Assembly (NCBI GenBank): GCA_963971405.1
Contig: OZ020484.1
Location: forward strand, 39,082,770-39,146,769
Direction of reading: 5' to 3'
Length of the DNA: 64,000 nucleotides
Source: Psococerastis gibbosa
Taxonomy: Eukaryota; Arthropoda; Insecta; Psocodea; Psocidae
The notes under the pieces were generated by a model, which was not told the origin of the DNA, made no database searches, and worked only from the letters and a program-made list of their open reading frames with translations. The stretch's first letter is position 1; every line of letters starts with the position of its first letter. Positions 1 through 12,572 of this stretch are shown in pieces. The translations under genes were made by a program, and so were the position numbers.

Positions 1-120
1 GCCGCCTCTCAAAGCTAGTTCATAAACAACGGAACAAAAATGAACCATGAACGGATTTTAAAATGTTACTGTTTATGTAATTATATGGTTCAACGCGCTA
101 TCACCAACAGTGTGAAATTA

Positions 121-265
121 GGCGGGGTTTCCACATATACGTCAATGGTCAATGAGAAATATGGTTTTGACGTGGTATAGCAGAATTTTTAGTATGTCTT
201 TATTGTCTGCTAAAACGTCAATTTCAAATTTCTCATTGACCATTGACGTATGTGGAAACCCCGCC
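121..265. mobile_element. Palindromic MITE, TAGGCGG family, copy 1
   Basis: The termini GGCGGGGTTTCCACATA and their inverse are flanked by TA. The arm ACGTCAATGGTCAATGAG is repeated in inverse on the right. The centre has the family core GACGTGG...AGCAGA. The closest relative is the copy at 58651. Confidence 0.85.
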
Positions 266-289
266 TAAAAAATGGGCAACAAGTAGGAC

Positions 290-404
290 GGAGGCTATTC
301 CACTTGTCAATTTTTCTTCATGATGAGATTTTTTCTTTACTCTGTGGCATCTCATCAATTATTGATGCAGAACTGTCAGAATATTGACAAGTGGAATAGC
401 CGCC
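290..404. mobile_element. Palindromic MITE, TAGGCGG family, copy 2 (divergent core)
   Basis: The arms GGAGGCTATTCCACTTGTCA and the inverse, ending ATAGCCGCC, form a hairpin of ~115 bp. The terminus matches the family (GGCGGCTATTCCAC as at 44426), but the GACGTGGTAGCAGAC core is absent. Confidence 0.7.
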
Positions 405-558
405 AATACAATCCGAATATATAGGAGGCTGTGATATCGAGAGTGGAATCGAATGGAAGGCAGGCAACAGGTGAAATTTGAAAAACAATGTTTTATGCTA
501 TCGGCCTTGATAATATACCTAATAAGCTGCTGAAATGAAGAGTACTTTCTTTTCCTTA

Positions 559-717
559 GGCGGGTATTCCACATGAAAATGAAAAATTGAAAAATGACGT
601 TTTGGCTGACATTAAAGACATACTAAAAATTCTGCTACCACGTCAATTTACGTCATTGTTACGTCATTTTTCAATTTTTCATTGACGATTGACGTAGGCC
701 TATGTGGAATACCCGCC
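559..717. mobile_element. Palindromic MITE, TAGGCGG family, copy 3
   Basis: It begins GGCGGGTATTCCACATG and ends with the inverse, GTGGAATACCCGCC. The centre has GCTGACATTAAAGACATACT and CTGCTACCACGTCAA. The arms match each other over ~40 bp. Confidence 0.8.
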
Positions 718-1560
718 GAAGTAAAAGACATAAAAGTGGCGACGAGGAAAGAACGCATGAATACTGAACATACGAGCCTTACATATGACTTCAACTACGG
801 TAAGCATTCTTCGTCTTTTACAAAAAAAAAATCACAGTTCTTAATATGTTTAATATTTAGTGTAAATATCACTTTTAATACTATTATTTACAATTTTTGT
901 TGTTGCTCCCTACGACCTATATATGAGTCTGAGTCTTGAAAGGTGACCTGGCGCTTCGTCCATTTTGTAACGCTTAACAACTCACAATTCATAAAAATGT
1001 CTACATTAATTTTCCAAATTGGAGAGTTTGCAGAGAAAGGGAGCATAAACGACTATTTAGACGGCTTTCAACATTTTTTATTTGTAAACGACAGCAAAAA
1101 TGAGAAAAAGAAAGTAGCACTGTTAGTGACCTTGTGATTCCCTCCTGATTCATGATGTGAAAAGTGGAATCTGCTATTATCACTATGTATAACATGTGCA
1201 TCAAGTTTTACTCCTGATTTAAAAAAAAAAAAGGTAGATCAAACAATGTAATATCATGTATTTGATGTATTGTGACTGATCTCCCACACTTGCCTCCCAG
1301 TAGGCACAATTCAATTAACAATAATCTCCTGATAACCACCCTGCTCCTACAGGCCCACTCATTATAAATGATCAAATCTAAAGGAATTTAAAGTGTATAT
1401 AAAATTCATTTTCTAATCTGGGGGACGGCGATTAGGGCGAAGTCAGAATAGCCTTTTTGGGTGCATATATAGGCATAGGGAAAGTAAGTTGTCATCGCGC
1501 GATGGAAAATATACATGAGGGAGGGGAGCCCAAAGTAATTCATCATTCACATACAAATAA
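718..1560. other. No gene seen
   Basis: AT-rich unique-looking sequence between the MITE cluster and the LINE end. The short ORFs are not supported. Confidence 0.6.
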
Positions 1561-1650
1561 GGTTAGCATGAAAACAAGACTTTATAGTCTTATTGTTCGC
1601 CTTTTGTTTTGTTTACAATAAAGTCGTATTTTCATTTCATTTCATTTCAA
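1561..1650 (+). mobile_element. LINE/SINE 3' end, hairpin plus (TTCAT)n tail
   Basis: It contains GACTTTATAGTCTTATTGTT, then TTTTGTTTTG, AATAAAGTCG and a TTCAT repeat tail. It is nearly identical to 22301-22390 apart from the tail unit. The coding part is not present, so this is a short 3'-end fragment. Confidence 0.55.
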
Positions 1651-1800
1651 ATACGCATGTGTTTGTGTTTTGGAAACTCGAGAGCATGTATTGTGATTAA
1701 TATTTCTTTTTAAGTACTTTTCATGGATCCGCAGGTCTACTTATTGTGGCCCATAGGTCCCCTGTCCAATGCCAACGACCTCGTGGATTTCGGACGTTTT

Positions 1801-2600
1801 TGCTTTCCAATTTATACGTTGGAAAGCTTTGTGACGGTCCAAATTTTCGATTCCGAGATTTAAACGGAATTACACGTTTTGAGGTCCCAGGAACCCAAAA
1901 AAGTGGTTTTTTACGAAATGTTTGTCTGTCTGTCTGTTATTCATCAATTTCCGGGCAAACTACACGGTCGATTATGATTAAATTCGGCATGTAGGTTTAC
2001 AAAAATCATACCTCGGAACCATTTTTTTATTATTTTGGGCTAACTCAATTTGGGGGCATTTTATTCTCAAAAAACTCCAAAAAAACGCATAAAAAAATTA
2101 TTTCTCAAAAACTGCTCCAACGATGTCTTTTAAATTCACATATATTGAAGTCGTCATTAATAGCCTATTCACAAAATGCGGGAGGCCGCTTGCCCCTTGA
2201 TAGTTTGCTTCTGAGGGGGGTAAAAAAATAAAAATAAGTCAATTTTCATGAAAAATGACTAAAAAATAATTTCTACCTTCTGGCCTGCTTTAGGTGTTAA
2301 ATTGATTAACGAAACCGGACAGGTTACTTTCCCAAAAAACTATTTGTTTTTGTGCAAAAAAATGATAGAAAATGCACACTCAAATGCATTGCGTGCTCTG
2401 CCATTATTGCTGTGTCGTACTGTGTTGGTCTGACCTATCTAGAATTTACCTCACCTCCAGTGACGTTAGATGGCAACCCCCTCCCCCGTGATATCGGAAA
2501 TTTAACCATAGGAAAATTATTTACCATGATATTACTCATTTTCTCTATCTACTAATTTTGATAAATTGGAAAGCATGTTCGAGTAAACTCGGACCCGTTC
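1801..2600. mobile_element. Non-autonomous element, TIR GCTTTCCAATTTAT, copy 1
   Basis: It begins GCTTTCCAATTTATACGTTG and ends ATAAATTGGAAAGC, an inverted pair. The body includes ATTTCCGGGCAAACTACACG and CCTCGGAACC and recurs at 23612-24065. Short ORFs across it are shared between copies and do not look like proteins. Confidence 0.6.
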
Positions 2601-3657
2601 TTTGTATTGTTTCCGTACGAATTTTTTGCCATTGGCAAACTGGGACATACGTTCTCGATGTAAACCTACACCGGCTACAGGGATAATGGACAAGCTGAGA
2701 CAAGCTTACCATTGACGCAATGAAACAGGCAAAAGCTTGACGAGTCTACAAATACACATACTGTCGGATATATGGGCATGCAGTGGATAGTTCAGTAGGT
2801 TTGCCTTCTGATCTTTCAAGCATTAACACCTGGTTACAACAAAGTCTTAAATGAATCACGGATCATCGCCCCTTTCTGTAAAGAAAGGCTAATGACATTA
2901 CATTTTAAGGGAAGGAGAGCTGAAAGGGCTGCGAGTTACGATATAATACAATAGTCAATTTTTAATAGAACATTAAAAATATAATGACGAAGAGGGGTGA
3001 CGGTTCTCTCACCTTGAATGACGGATGCGGCGGAAGGAAATGTCATGTGTAAAGGGTGCAGGCTCATTACCCGTAATGAGTAGCGATGGTTTTTTCAAAT
3101 GCCTGTCGAGTAAACAATCTGGACCAGAGACAATTGTACTATGCTATTTTTGCGCTCGTGTCGGAGGGAGATGTTTTTTGGGACATTCCGAGAGGATTTT
3201 GAGCTAATTACAAATGAAAGCTACATGTTTCTATTGAGTGGTATGTATGCGCTGCTTGCTACATAGGTGGTAGCCGATTTCAGTCCTGTTTATTAGCTGA
3301 ACTTGATGTGCTCTGATGATGCTATGCTATTAACATGCACGGAAGCGCACGAGCCAAGTTCTAACACCCACCCGACTGTTGCGCGACCCAGTAGTTATAC
3401 ACGAAAGAGCTTAAACGTGAAAATTGGCACTTTTGAGCCCCTGTAGTTTTGCCCCCACTGCACCTATGACGATGAAATTTTGAATTTTTCCTAAAGTTAT
3501 ATGCTTCTCTATAACATATTAAAAAAAGTTAGGTCAAGGTTCACAATTTCACATGGGGCTGAGATACAGATACCTGAAATCCCCGAAAAAACGAACGACA
3601 TACTGTAATAGATGAGTGACTGATCAAAATGTTTAGGCACTTCTACTGTACCTGGAA
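2601..3657. other. No gene seen
   Basis: No recognisable coding or repeat structure; the ORF at 3025-3207 has no family features. Confidence 0.55.
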
Positions 3658-4045
3658 GCCTGAAATTTTGCGTGTAGATAGGTAATGTATTCAAAGCAAC
3701 AGAAAAATTATGGAATCCAAAATATCTGCTGCCGTTTCTGAACTAGAGCGCAAAATATGCTTATTCTGAGCTTTTTCTAATATGTCATCCGCTGAACCTA
3801 GAAATCTGAAATTTCGCCTGTAGGTAGGTAATAATCTAAAACAAACAGCAAAGTTCCAAAATATCTGCTGCCGTTTCTGAACTACAGCGCAAAATGTGCT
3901 TATTCTGAGCTTTTTCTAACATGACATCCGCTGGACCTAGAAATCTAAAATTTCGCATGTAGGTAGGTAATAATCTAAAACTAACAACGAAGTTCCAAAA
4001 TCCAAAATATTCGCTGTCGTACCTGAACAACAGCGGAGAAATAAA
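3658..4045. repeat. Tandem repeat, ~2.7 units of about 137 bp
   Basis: The words GAAATTTCGC.TGTAGGTAGG, AATATCTGCTGCCGTTTCTG and CTTATTCTGAGCTTTTTCTA recur at ~137-bp spacing (3658, 3808, 3947). The third unit is incomplete. Confidence 0.75.
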
Positions 4046-4824
4046 AAACTAATGCGGCTTGTAGTTCTTAGATGCATGTTGCATTGTAATGTGTGCTTAC
4101 TTGCCTTATTGCTGTTGTTGTGATTTTCAAATCCTTGCGACTCACGCGACTAAGAAAAAGGCCAACCAACCTATTCCTAAAATAATTAGTCACATAGGTA
4201 GTTTATAGCAAATTCAAATAGGACTGCAAAGTAGTGATATCTAAACAAAAACACTCCACATAAAAACGGGCCAAGTTGATAGGCATGATGCCTGTTGCTG
4301 TTGTTGCTTTTGTTGTCCAAGTGCCGTTGAAATCTTTCGACCTTACTGGATTATTATGCCCATATCAAAATCAACATATTATTAAATGATTCCTGAGCAA
4401 CGTCGTAGACCAGAGCGTTCCTGATAGCAGATGTTTTATGGTGGCCAGCCACCGTGGTGGTTTCATTTTCATTTTGAAAAATCCTGTGACCTATGAACTT
4501 GGCCCTCATCCCTATCTCATAACTTTAAATGGCCAAAGAACTTGGCCAAATTTAAGATCTCATTACTTTGAATGGCTATACTTTTTGCAAGATCGGTGTT
4601 ACTGGTGTTAGGAACTTGGCCTGTTTTTACACTAATTGTTTTTGTTGGGATACCCTTTAATGATAAGTTAGCTTCACAATATAAATTTTTAACTTGCCCA
4701 GGGCTTTGTTGTTACCATACCGAAAAAGAAAGCAATATAAAGATTGCTCATGCTAATTTATCAGCAGCATTATGAAACATTTACAGCTAAAACGGATTGA
4801 GATACAATAGGAGGGGGAGCAGAT

Positions 4825-5060
4825 TTACAGGTGTAAAAAATATAATTTCACATAAAACGTGGATTGTAGAGCTGTCAAAATATCACATCCATTTGAAGAA
4901 ATGCTCCTCAGCATTTTGATACATGATATGGGCCTGCTGTTTCGAATCCTGTCCACAAAATTATTGCATTTAGTTTGTAAAAAATAACGCACAGTGAAGG
5001 CGCCGGGAGGAAGGAGTTCACAAACTGAGGCGGCCACACATCATGTATGGGATGTAACCT
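4825..5060. repeat. Dispersed repeat (relatives near 8880 and 25970)
   Basis: It shares GCTGTCAAAATATCAC, GAAATGCTCCTCAGCATTTT and GATACATGATATGGGCC with 8885-9120 and 25970-26060 (GATACATGACATAGGGCC). Boundaries are not resolved. Confidence 0.4.
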
Positions 5061-8000
5061 TTTTTTCAAGCTTTGCAATGGATATTTCCTCCAAAATTTG
5101 ATTTTGTTAAAAATAAAACGGATGTTGGGGATGTCCGATTAATGCGTTCGGCTCTTTTGGTACCATCAAAGCAACGAATTAGCCTCCAGTGTACACGATA
5201 AAATGCCGGGCTATGATATAAACTATAGTAATAGGGGATCATCTGTCCCAGTCAAAAGTACGGTACCCAATGATATAAAAAATTATAGGCTACTTTGTGA
5301 AATTTCTTACAAAAGTATAAGTGCTGTATACGGCCAAACAACTTGGCTACTCTTTTCAATCGAGCAGTACTTCAGATGGTCAACAATTTTTCATACCAGA
5401 AACTTTTGCACGGTGTGGTTTCGTTGGGATCCTTAATGAATTCCCATTTCTTTATAGCCTTCCGTCGCCCCCTGCAGGAGTTAGACAACCTCGGTCCCCC
5501 CAATGCTGCGGGAGGCCCAATCAGTAATATTGAGGAACAAAGTGGCTAAGACGGGAAGCGGCTACTGGCTCACAACGCTAATGAATGACTAGATGATATT
5601 ACAAGCATCATTTAAAATGTCGAGATTAACGGGGGGCCACCCACTAACAACGACTACGATTGTTCAATTCGTGCCCCCTGAATTGCCTCAAGAAGGTAAC
5701 ATGTTATCAGCGCCCCTGCACTATGTTAACAAAAAACTGCAGTGTGTCAGAGGTGGATTCAAAATGGTTCTACCCATCAAGGGATTTCAGTTGTTAAATT
5801 AACGGTGGCTGCGGAAAGTGGAATCACAAAGAAGCCGGCAAGTTTTTTTCCTATACTAGTGCATGGAGGCTTACTTTGGATTAAACTTTCCGCAGTTTTA
5901 CCTATACGATGGCCAGCCACCCTAACAGTTAAACACTTAGCCTACACCTAGAAACCCCAGCTCGAACAGAGCGCAGTTAATGATTGCTCGCTATGGCTAT
6001 GGGATTTTGTGGTCAGCAACATGCTCGACAGCCGTGTTTTTCCCGGGAGGACACAAGGCCGACACAAATATTTTTTCTATGTCGAGCCTGGAACCTCAAT
6101 TCGGTTTCACAGCTTAGTTCTCTATCAAATGGACTATTCCGGCCACGAATTTTGTGGACAAATTTAGGGTAAAAGTGACTTCCAAGCCTGAAAAATCTCA
6201 AAATGCTAAAGATGAATCAAACCTCCCCCCTCCCCCCAAAGAGCCTATATGTGTACGCTATAGGTAGCTCTCGTCCTACACTTCTGATATAACTGCGAGG
6301 GTTACCGTGCAAAAAAGCCAATTTTACCCGAAATATGTTCGAAACATTTGAAGCCTAACTACTGACATAACTACTGTTGTAGGTACCTGTTAATAGCCTA
6401 CTTCATTGAGTGGAATGTCCCCTGCATTACATTTGAATGGGAATCAATAGTAAGATCAAGACCTAGTTATGTGACTGAAATAATGAGTTGAATGAACATA
6501 CTGTCTAATGAGGCTACCTGTCAATCAACGAAGCGTTTCCCATTATAAAACATTGTAAACAGCGTATAGCCAACGCTAATGGTGGGGCTCTATTTGAGGA
6601 GCCAACCAACATTGAGTTTTTTCATTAAGGAATGATGTTTGTGAGATGAAATTAAAATATGCTCCAAACTAAACAAACTTTCAATCTAGGTGAGTTTGTT
6701 TCAGATAGACTATTGAATATTTGTTTTGTCCGCGTTTCTTGACGCTTTAATCTAATGCAGTTGGAACTGGAAGGTGACTGATGAGAGTATCTGGCATCAG
6801 ATAATATCGTATGTCTGATGTCTAAAAAAACTGACATATGCTCTTTTGAAAGCCGGTTACGTCTGGTCGTACTAAAAAGTGAACCTTAACGTCTGGCCTT
6901 GAGGCAGTGCTAGAATGCTGTTCAGACTCCGGGGGCACATGTGGGGAGGGAAGGGATGTTATTTTCTTTTGAAAGTAACATCTCCGCTCACCAGAGTGCG
7001 ACTATTAAACAATACTAATGTAAAATTATTAGTATTATATTAAATTTGCATTGATTTGAAAAACTTCAAAATTTCGAAAGATTGGTTTTGCCCAAACTGG
7101 GCTTTTCATATAATAATGCTAAAGGTAATTTCATTCGCAATATTTTTGTCGTGAAGTGAATAATTGCCGTGCTAAAAATTAAAAACTCATAGCTTTGGGG
7201 GCATTTACCCCCATTAGGAAGATTAGTACGCTAAACTGAGATTTTAAGGTAGTTTTGACCAGTCATCCAGCATACGTATACAGAGGAGACAAATTAAAAA
7301 ATTGCGCTAGTACCTATTTCTTTTCCGTACTAAAAACCTACGCCTAAAGAAGTCCCCAACTTGCACCAGTACCATTCAAGTGACCTAACTAGGAGTAGTT
7401 AGCAATGCTTGGTACACTCAGGCTGGAACTGGAAGGCTTGAAACCCCTATTCAGTATTAACGACTCGCACTAATGGGTTGGGGTCCGTGCTGGAATAACT
7501 CTCGTCAAAAATTTTAATTTGTCTTCTGTGAATTGAAGCGGCTATGAAAAAATTCCGTTAGTCTTTTTGATAGTTTCAACTTTATGGACCTTAAAAACTC
7601 TAGGATATTTAACTTCCAAGGTGCCTAATGCGTAGCTTTCGTAACATTTCGGATACTCGCAAAAGAAGCCTAGCTCCCACCCGAGTGTGCCGATGTTCAA
7701 GGTTATTATATTGTATTGGTATATCCAGTATTCCTGACCGATGCTTTTCAAGTGATGGACCTAAGAAAGCGTTTTCTTGTCGATCGGTAGCTTTACCATA
7801 GGAATTGGTGTCTGTTTAAGACTATTGCAGGTATGCAAAGCCAGTGCACAAGCATTGGTCGTTGGTATAGGAGAGTGGTTCAATGAGCCACGAATTCTAT
7901 CACCGGTGCATGCGCCCATAAAAAACCGGCTAGGGACATTAAAATATAACATTCAATATGGTAAGCGTCTGCGAACTGCCAAATCGAAGTAGGCTTACTA

Positions 8001-8394
8001 CCAGTTACTACATAATGCAAATCAAATGGATTTACGATTTCCAGGACGCGCCCATCAAAGCGATTGTTTATTGAAGCTCACATTTATTTTTATTCCGACC
8101 GCACAGCCTGATAAAATAAGAATAAGCAAGCGTGATTCGGTTAGCAATAGAGCTACGGCGCAGTGCCAAATAGTAGATTGGAGAGCATTCAGCATGCTTA
8201 CCATGTCGTGGATACCTACCACATATACATACAATACAGTGCCAGCTATTCGCACTTGATGAGTTATATACCGAGAACTAATCCATACACAAACATAAGC
8301 CATAGGACTTTTCGTTATCATATTTTTTTACTACCGCTAGGCCCAAGTGATTTGTTGCCTAGTTGTCCACTTGTCCAGCGACATCGGTGGAACG
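5061..8394. other. No gene seen
   Basis: Several 60-90-codon frames (for example at 5203-5951 and 8026-8453) overlap one another in different frames and show no motif, splice context or homology I recognise. Confidence 0.5.
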
Positions 8395-8545
8395 CTACGT
8401 GCTTGTACTTGTGCGAGTCTCTAAACCACCTTGCGATCGGAGACGTGTTGTAACTCGACACAAATACTTATTAGGTTACTTAGTGAGGCGATTGAAGAGG
8501 TTGATCGGAGACATTCATTAAATTGTTAAACCTTTTATAGAAAGA
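8395..8545 (+). repeat. SINE-like repeat (GTGCTTGTACTTGTGCGAGT), copy 1
   Basis: It contains GTGCTTGTACTTGTGCGAGT, CTCTA, GCGATCGGAGACGTG and a GAGGCGATTGAAGAGG tail. Copies at 22856, 26098 and 61705 share this order. Confidence 0.6.
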
Positions 8546-9237
8546 GCAAGAACCAAGAAGGTAGGTAGTAAAAACAGTTCAACCTTTTTTCCACCTTCAA
8601 AATTGTTGGGTCTATTCACTAATCCAGTGGGTCCATAAGTCCATCAAGTTCAATATTACGATATGTACCTACCATTATAAATTAATACAATAAATTGTAG
8701 ATTTGTAGTGGTAGTGGTAAAAAGCCTTTACAGGCCAAAAATATGTTATAGCTGATTCTGATTCCAAGTCTAGCCTATGCATAGTAAAAACATTTACAAA
8801 CCATCATAAGTAAAACATTAACAGCAAATTGGAGTACCCCAATTAAGCGTTTTCTGTACCAAGTCGATTTTCACAAGAAATATCGATTTTAGAGCCGTCA
8901 AAAATATCCGCTAAATTAGCAGAAATGCTACCTGTGATAAATGTGACCTTCACTAACCGCTAACGTCAATTGGCCACAGTTCTTGAACTCTTTCCTCGGG
9001 ACTACAATACCAATCGTTTTACGTACAAATCAAATTCAATAATTGCGGCCAATTTATAAAAAGAGGTATATATCATAATGCTCAGAAAAAAATCTGTTTG
9101 TCCTGATATTTTTGATAGCATTACAATAGACATTTCATGAGATATTTGTTTTTTACACTTATACATCTTTTCCTCTTCCGGTCATCTGTGAATCAGGTTT
9201 TGACCGAATTAGGAAAAAACTGAAAATCAGCGCGTTT

Positions 9238-9783
9238 ATGAATCACGTTTGTTCCATTTTCCAGGAAATGCCATTGAAGAAGATATTGCTTCTTCCATTA
9301 GATCGACAAGCTTGCAGAGACAACCATCACCTTTGGACATTCATTTTATCCGGAAAAGGGAGCCGAGAATTGCTTGAAGCAATATTTTACACAGTAAAAC
9401 ACCCAAAGATACACTCCAAGAAGCAGATCCACGAAATGGAAAGAAAAACAAGCCAGCCAACATGTGCTCCACCATTTCTCAACCTTTATATCAACAAATT
9501 CAAATTCTCGAGGCTAATATATCGGGGAAATAGGCTTCGTAGCGAGGGTGTTCGAGTCAACATAGGTAAATCATACGCGACGACATGTCCTAACGAAAAA
9601 TTAAAGAAGGGGGCCCACGATAAAGATTACGATATCGTGGCTGGAGAATTTGTCACGTTGATTTATCCAAGGGCGGGACGCGCGTGGTGCACCAAAGGCT
9701 ACACTTACCACACAAATCATAACAAGCCTTGTGACAAATTACCGACAGCGGCAAGTACACCACCCTTTACCGTTTTAGAATGA
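9238..9783 (+). CDS. Unrecognised ORF, 181 codons
   Basis: This is the longest open frame in the left 20 kb. It starts with ATG (MNHVCSIFQEMPLKK) and ends ASTPPFTVLE. The protein is basic, with lysine-rich stretches such as KHPKIHSKKQIHEMERK and KLKKGAHDKDYD, several histidines and seven cysteines. I see no signal peptide, no membrane segment and no family motif. A splice-acceptor-like TTTTCCAG lies inside the first 30 bases, so it could be an internal exon. The neighbourhood is all repeats, so it may be a coding piece of an unknown mobile element, or chance. Confidence 0.25.
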   Translation: MNHVCSIFQEMPLKKILLLPLDRQACRDNHHLWTFILSGKGSRELLEAIFYTVKHPKIHSKKQIHEMERKTSQPTCAPPFLNLYINKFKFSRLIYRGNRLRSEGVRVNIGKSYATTCPNEKLKKGAHDKDYDIVAGEFVTLIYPRAGRAWCTKGYTYHTNHNKPCDKLPTAASTPPFTVLE

Positions 9784-9965
9784 CAGAAAACTTAGGCTAG
9801 TCTTCCTGATTTATATCATTACGATACACATATAAATGGCTCTTTTATGTACACATACTGCATGCGTTTGTGAGCTACAGCGCATGTACGAGTAGAACGT
9901 TGTAGTAGCAACTACGTTTAGCCTAAAGGTGATAACGTTAGACGGTTAGAGGATATGCTGCGTAG

Positions 9966-10140
9966 AAAATTGGCACTCCAAAATTAAATACTTCTTATTT
10001 CATTAATTCAGCAAGTTATTAAAAATTTGATTCATTCAAGTTGTTGTAGACTACTTCGAGCATCATATAATCGGGTATTTTTATATTTTCACTTTTCGGT
10101 GTTGTAGTTTTTCCAAAAATTCTATTTTACGCGAAATTTT
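9966..10140. mobile_element. Half copy of the TTAA foldback family
   Basis: Only one arm is visible: TTGGCACTCC, TTAATTCAGCAAGTTATTAA, AGACTACTTCGAGCATCATA and a TTGTAGTTTTTCC stretch, in the family order. Confidence 0.45.
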
Positions 10141-10275
10141 AGTCCCCAGTGGTTATTAGGAAAGAACTAAGGTACTAAGGTACCAAAAATGTAATATTTC
10201 CTAACTGAACTGTACTTCTAGATGTGTAGAACTGAAGGTCGAGAGATATCAAGCAATACCGTTCAATTTCTCACT

Positions 10276-10678
10276 TGGTTAAGGGCAAACCGGAGTCGCC
10301 TATATTCCATTTTCTGTTCAAGCTTCAATTTCTCATGAAATATGGAACGCAGAACAATGAAAAAATGCTGAATGGCAAGAAGAATTTTTTCTCCTAATTT
10401 TTATGTATAGTATGTGGCCTTAACTAACCCCTATTCGCCAGTTTATGAACTCGTTCAGCTTGAATTCCTGAGTGACCTTCATTTTTTGCGTATCAAGTTC
10501 ACTAACTATAGCCGATCGGTATTGATGATTGCAACATACTATGTATCAAAATTAGGAGAAAAAATTCTTCTTTCCATTCAACATTTTTTCATTGTTCTGC
10601 GTTCCATATTTCATGAGAAATTAAAGTTTGCACAGAAATGGAATATCGGCGACTCCAGTTTGCCCTTAAAGGTTAACT
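10276..10678. mobile_element. Foldback element, ~400 bp
   Basis: The left arm (GGTTAAGGGCAAACCGGAGT, GAAATATGGAACGCAGAACA, ATGAAAAAATGCTGAATGG) recurs in inverse at the right (GCGTTCCATATTTCATGAGA, GACTCCAGTTTGCCCTTAA). The centre carries TGGCCTTAACTAACCCC, a word related to ones at 8960 and 26035. The open frame here is a by-product. Confidence 0.7.
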
Positions 10679-10689
10679 AAAGTGGTTAT

Positions 10690-11215
10690 TGATTCCCTAT
10701 TTATACGTAAGTATAAGGCCTAACTCAATTGGGGGGGGGGGGGGTGTTACCCTCCAAGAACTATTAAAATTTTTGGACAAAAACAAAACAAATAGGCTAC
10801 TCAATTTTTTTTTAATGACTAAAAAATATTTTTTTTTGTGGAACCTTCCTATCGATGCTTTATAACTTCAGTTTGTTTTAGGTGTTAAATAGAGTAACAA
10901 AACCGAACAGGTTGCTCTTTCCCAATTAAAGGTCTACTTTTGGATACACAATTATTTTTTTTAAGAAATTGTGGATAATTTACCTAGGTATGCCCCAACA
11001 CATTGCATACCCTGCCATAATTACTGTGTTGTATTATATTGGTCTGCCCGTTGTTGTCTATGCAATTGTCCCATTGATCAATTCAGTGCTTTGGGATAGG
11101 GAAAGTCGAGGTAACCGAAATTTAGCCCTAGGACAATTATTTACCATGGAGCTACTCATATTATCTGTCTCGGTTCGTATACCATATTATAAATAGGAAA
11201 GCATGTACGGGTTTC
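10690..11215. mobile_element. Relative of the GCTTTCCAATTTAT element, right half
   Basis: It shares GGTGTTAAAT, AACAGGTTGCTCTTTCCC-like words and the end GGAAAGCATGT with the right half of copy 1. It includes a G14 run at about 10731-10744. Confidence 0.4.
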
Positions 11216-11389
11216 CTCGTATCGGTTCCATTGTAGTAACAAGAATGGTATCGGGATTCGTGAACTCCGACCACGACCACAATTTTCCAAAATAGCTAAT
11301 TAAACTAACTTATTATAAACCTTATTGGATAGGTATTAGGGATCGTACGGTAGCATGGGTTTTCAGAGGTGTCATTGGGTTGTTGAGTT

Positions 11390-11478
11390 AATAACTTTAT
11401 ATATAAAAAATTGCATTACATAATGAATTTCTTATTTTGTTGTGGAATTAAGTGCAATTTTTTATATATAATGTTATT
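11390..11478. repeat. AT-rich hairpin
   Basis: ATAACTTTATATATAAAAAA, TTGCA is mirrored in inverse at 11452-11478 around a ~40-bp centre. Confidence 0.55.
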
Positions 11479-12572
11479 AATCATGTTTCACTTCCACGAA
11501 GTCACTGAAGAAACTGTCTCATGGATCTCTACATAGCCTATTGCCTATTACATTTACGTTTAAGATGGAAGTTTCACATAGGCTACTGCATAAACAATTT
11601 AAGTCAGCTGTTTATTCTATGCATGGAAACAGAGCGATGCTGAATTAGTGAAACTTTCTGAAGTTAGAGTACAAGAGCCCCGAGCTTCATAACCGAAACC
11701 ACTACACCTCTGTCAGCACCATATCAGGCAGTTCAGCTGAAAATACCCGTAAAATAGGCCAAGTATACGCCACAAGATCTCAAAGCTTACGATGTGATTT
11801 TTAAACTATTTTTAACAGCACCATTACATCAAGGAAACATAACGAACGAATTGGATTTAAAGCAAACCATCATTAGAGAATGTTCATAGAAATTGTGTTT
11901 ATGGATGTCAGTGCTTGCAAGTCAAGTCGTGGCGGGATTTATGAACATGTTGGTTAGAGGTGAGGCGTATTTCTCTCGCCAGATGTGCCGTAAATATGAT
12001 GGGGACCTCGGTAAGCTATTTCCGAAGTACGCCAACGGCAGACGGGGCGGAACCACAGACAAATCTGCACGTTCTTGGCCATTGCACATCTAGATGAACG
12101 TCGCAATCTCATAATTTATGCATCAATCAGCATGTGCATTAGCAATTTTGCACTTATTTTTGAGATGCGTCCGTATTGCGGAATAGTCAGTGTACGTGGA
12201 TTAGATGTACCGTGATACCCCATAGGCAAATCTTGGATTTTTTTTTTAAAGTATAAAAAATGAATTTGTTTCGTATTATTTGACATATTTTGTCAAAAAC
12301 GCTCATTCTACCTAGTTCTTGGTCAAAAATTGGCGGGGGGTCTGATTAAGGAAACGAGTCACGGGGGGCAACTTTGCACTTACTGGTCACTGCTGTTATT
12401 ATATTATAGGTAGTCTACATCATTGAATTTACTTTACAGTGACAACATGAATGACAATAATCATATTATGATTATATACTGTATATTATATATTATAATC
12501 ATATGATTATTGTGTCATATTAAATTATAATGTGAGATACCACCCTGTACATTCAAAGATAGCCTTTGCATT

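Noticed and set aside
1746..1994. ORF with repeated CLSVC-like words
   Set aside because: It is translated from the dispersed element at 1801-2600 and recurs in another frame at 23612.
3658..4045. CRISPR-like regular repeats
   Set aside because: The units are ~137 bp, abut without spacers and lie in a eukaryotic genome; this is a tandem repeat.
10414..10680. 88-codon ORF
   Set aside because: It lies inside a foldback element and reflects the inverted-repeat sequence.
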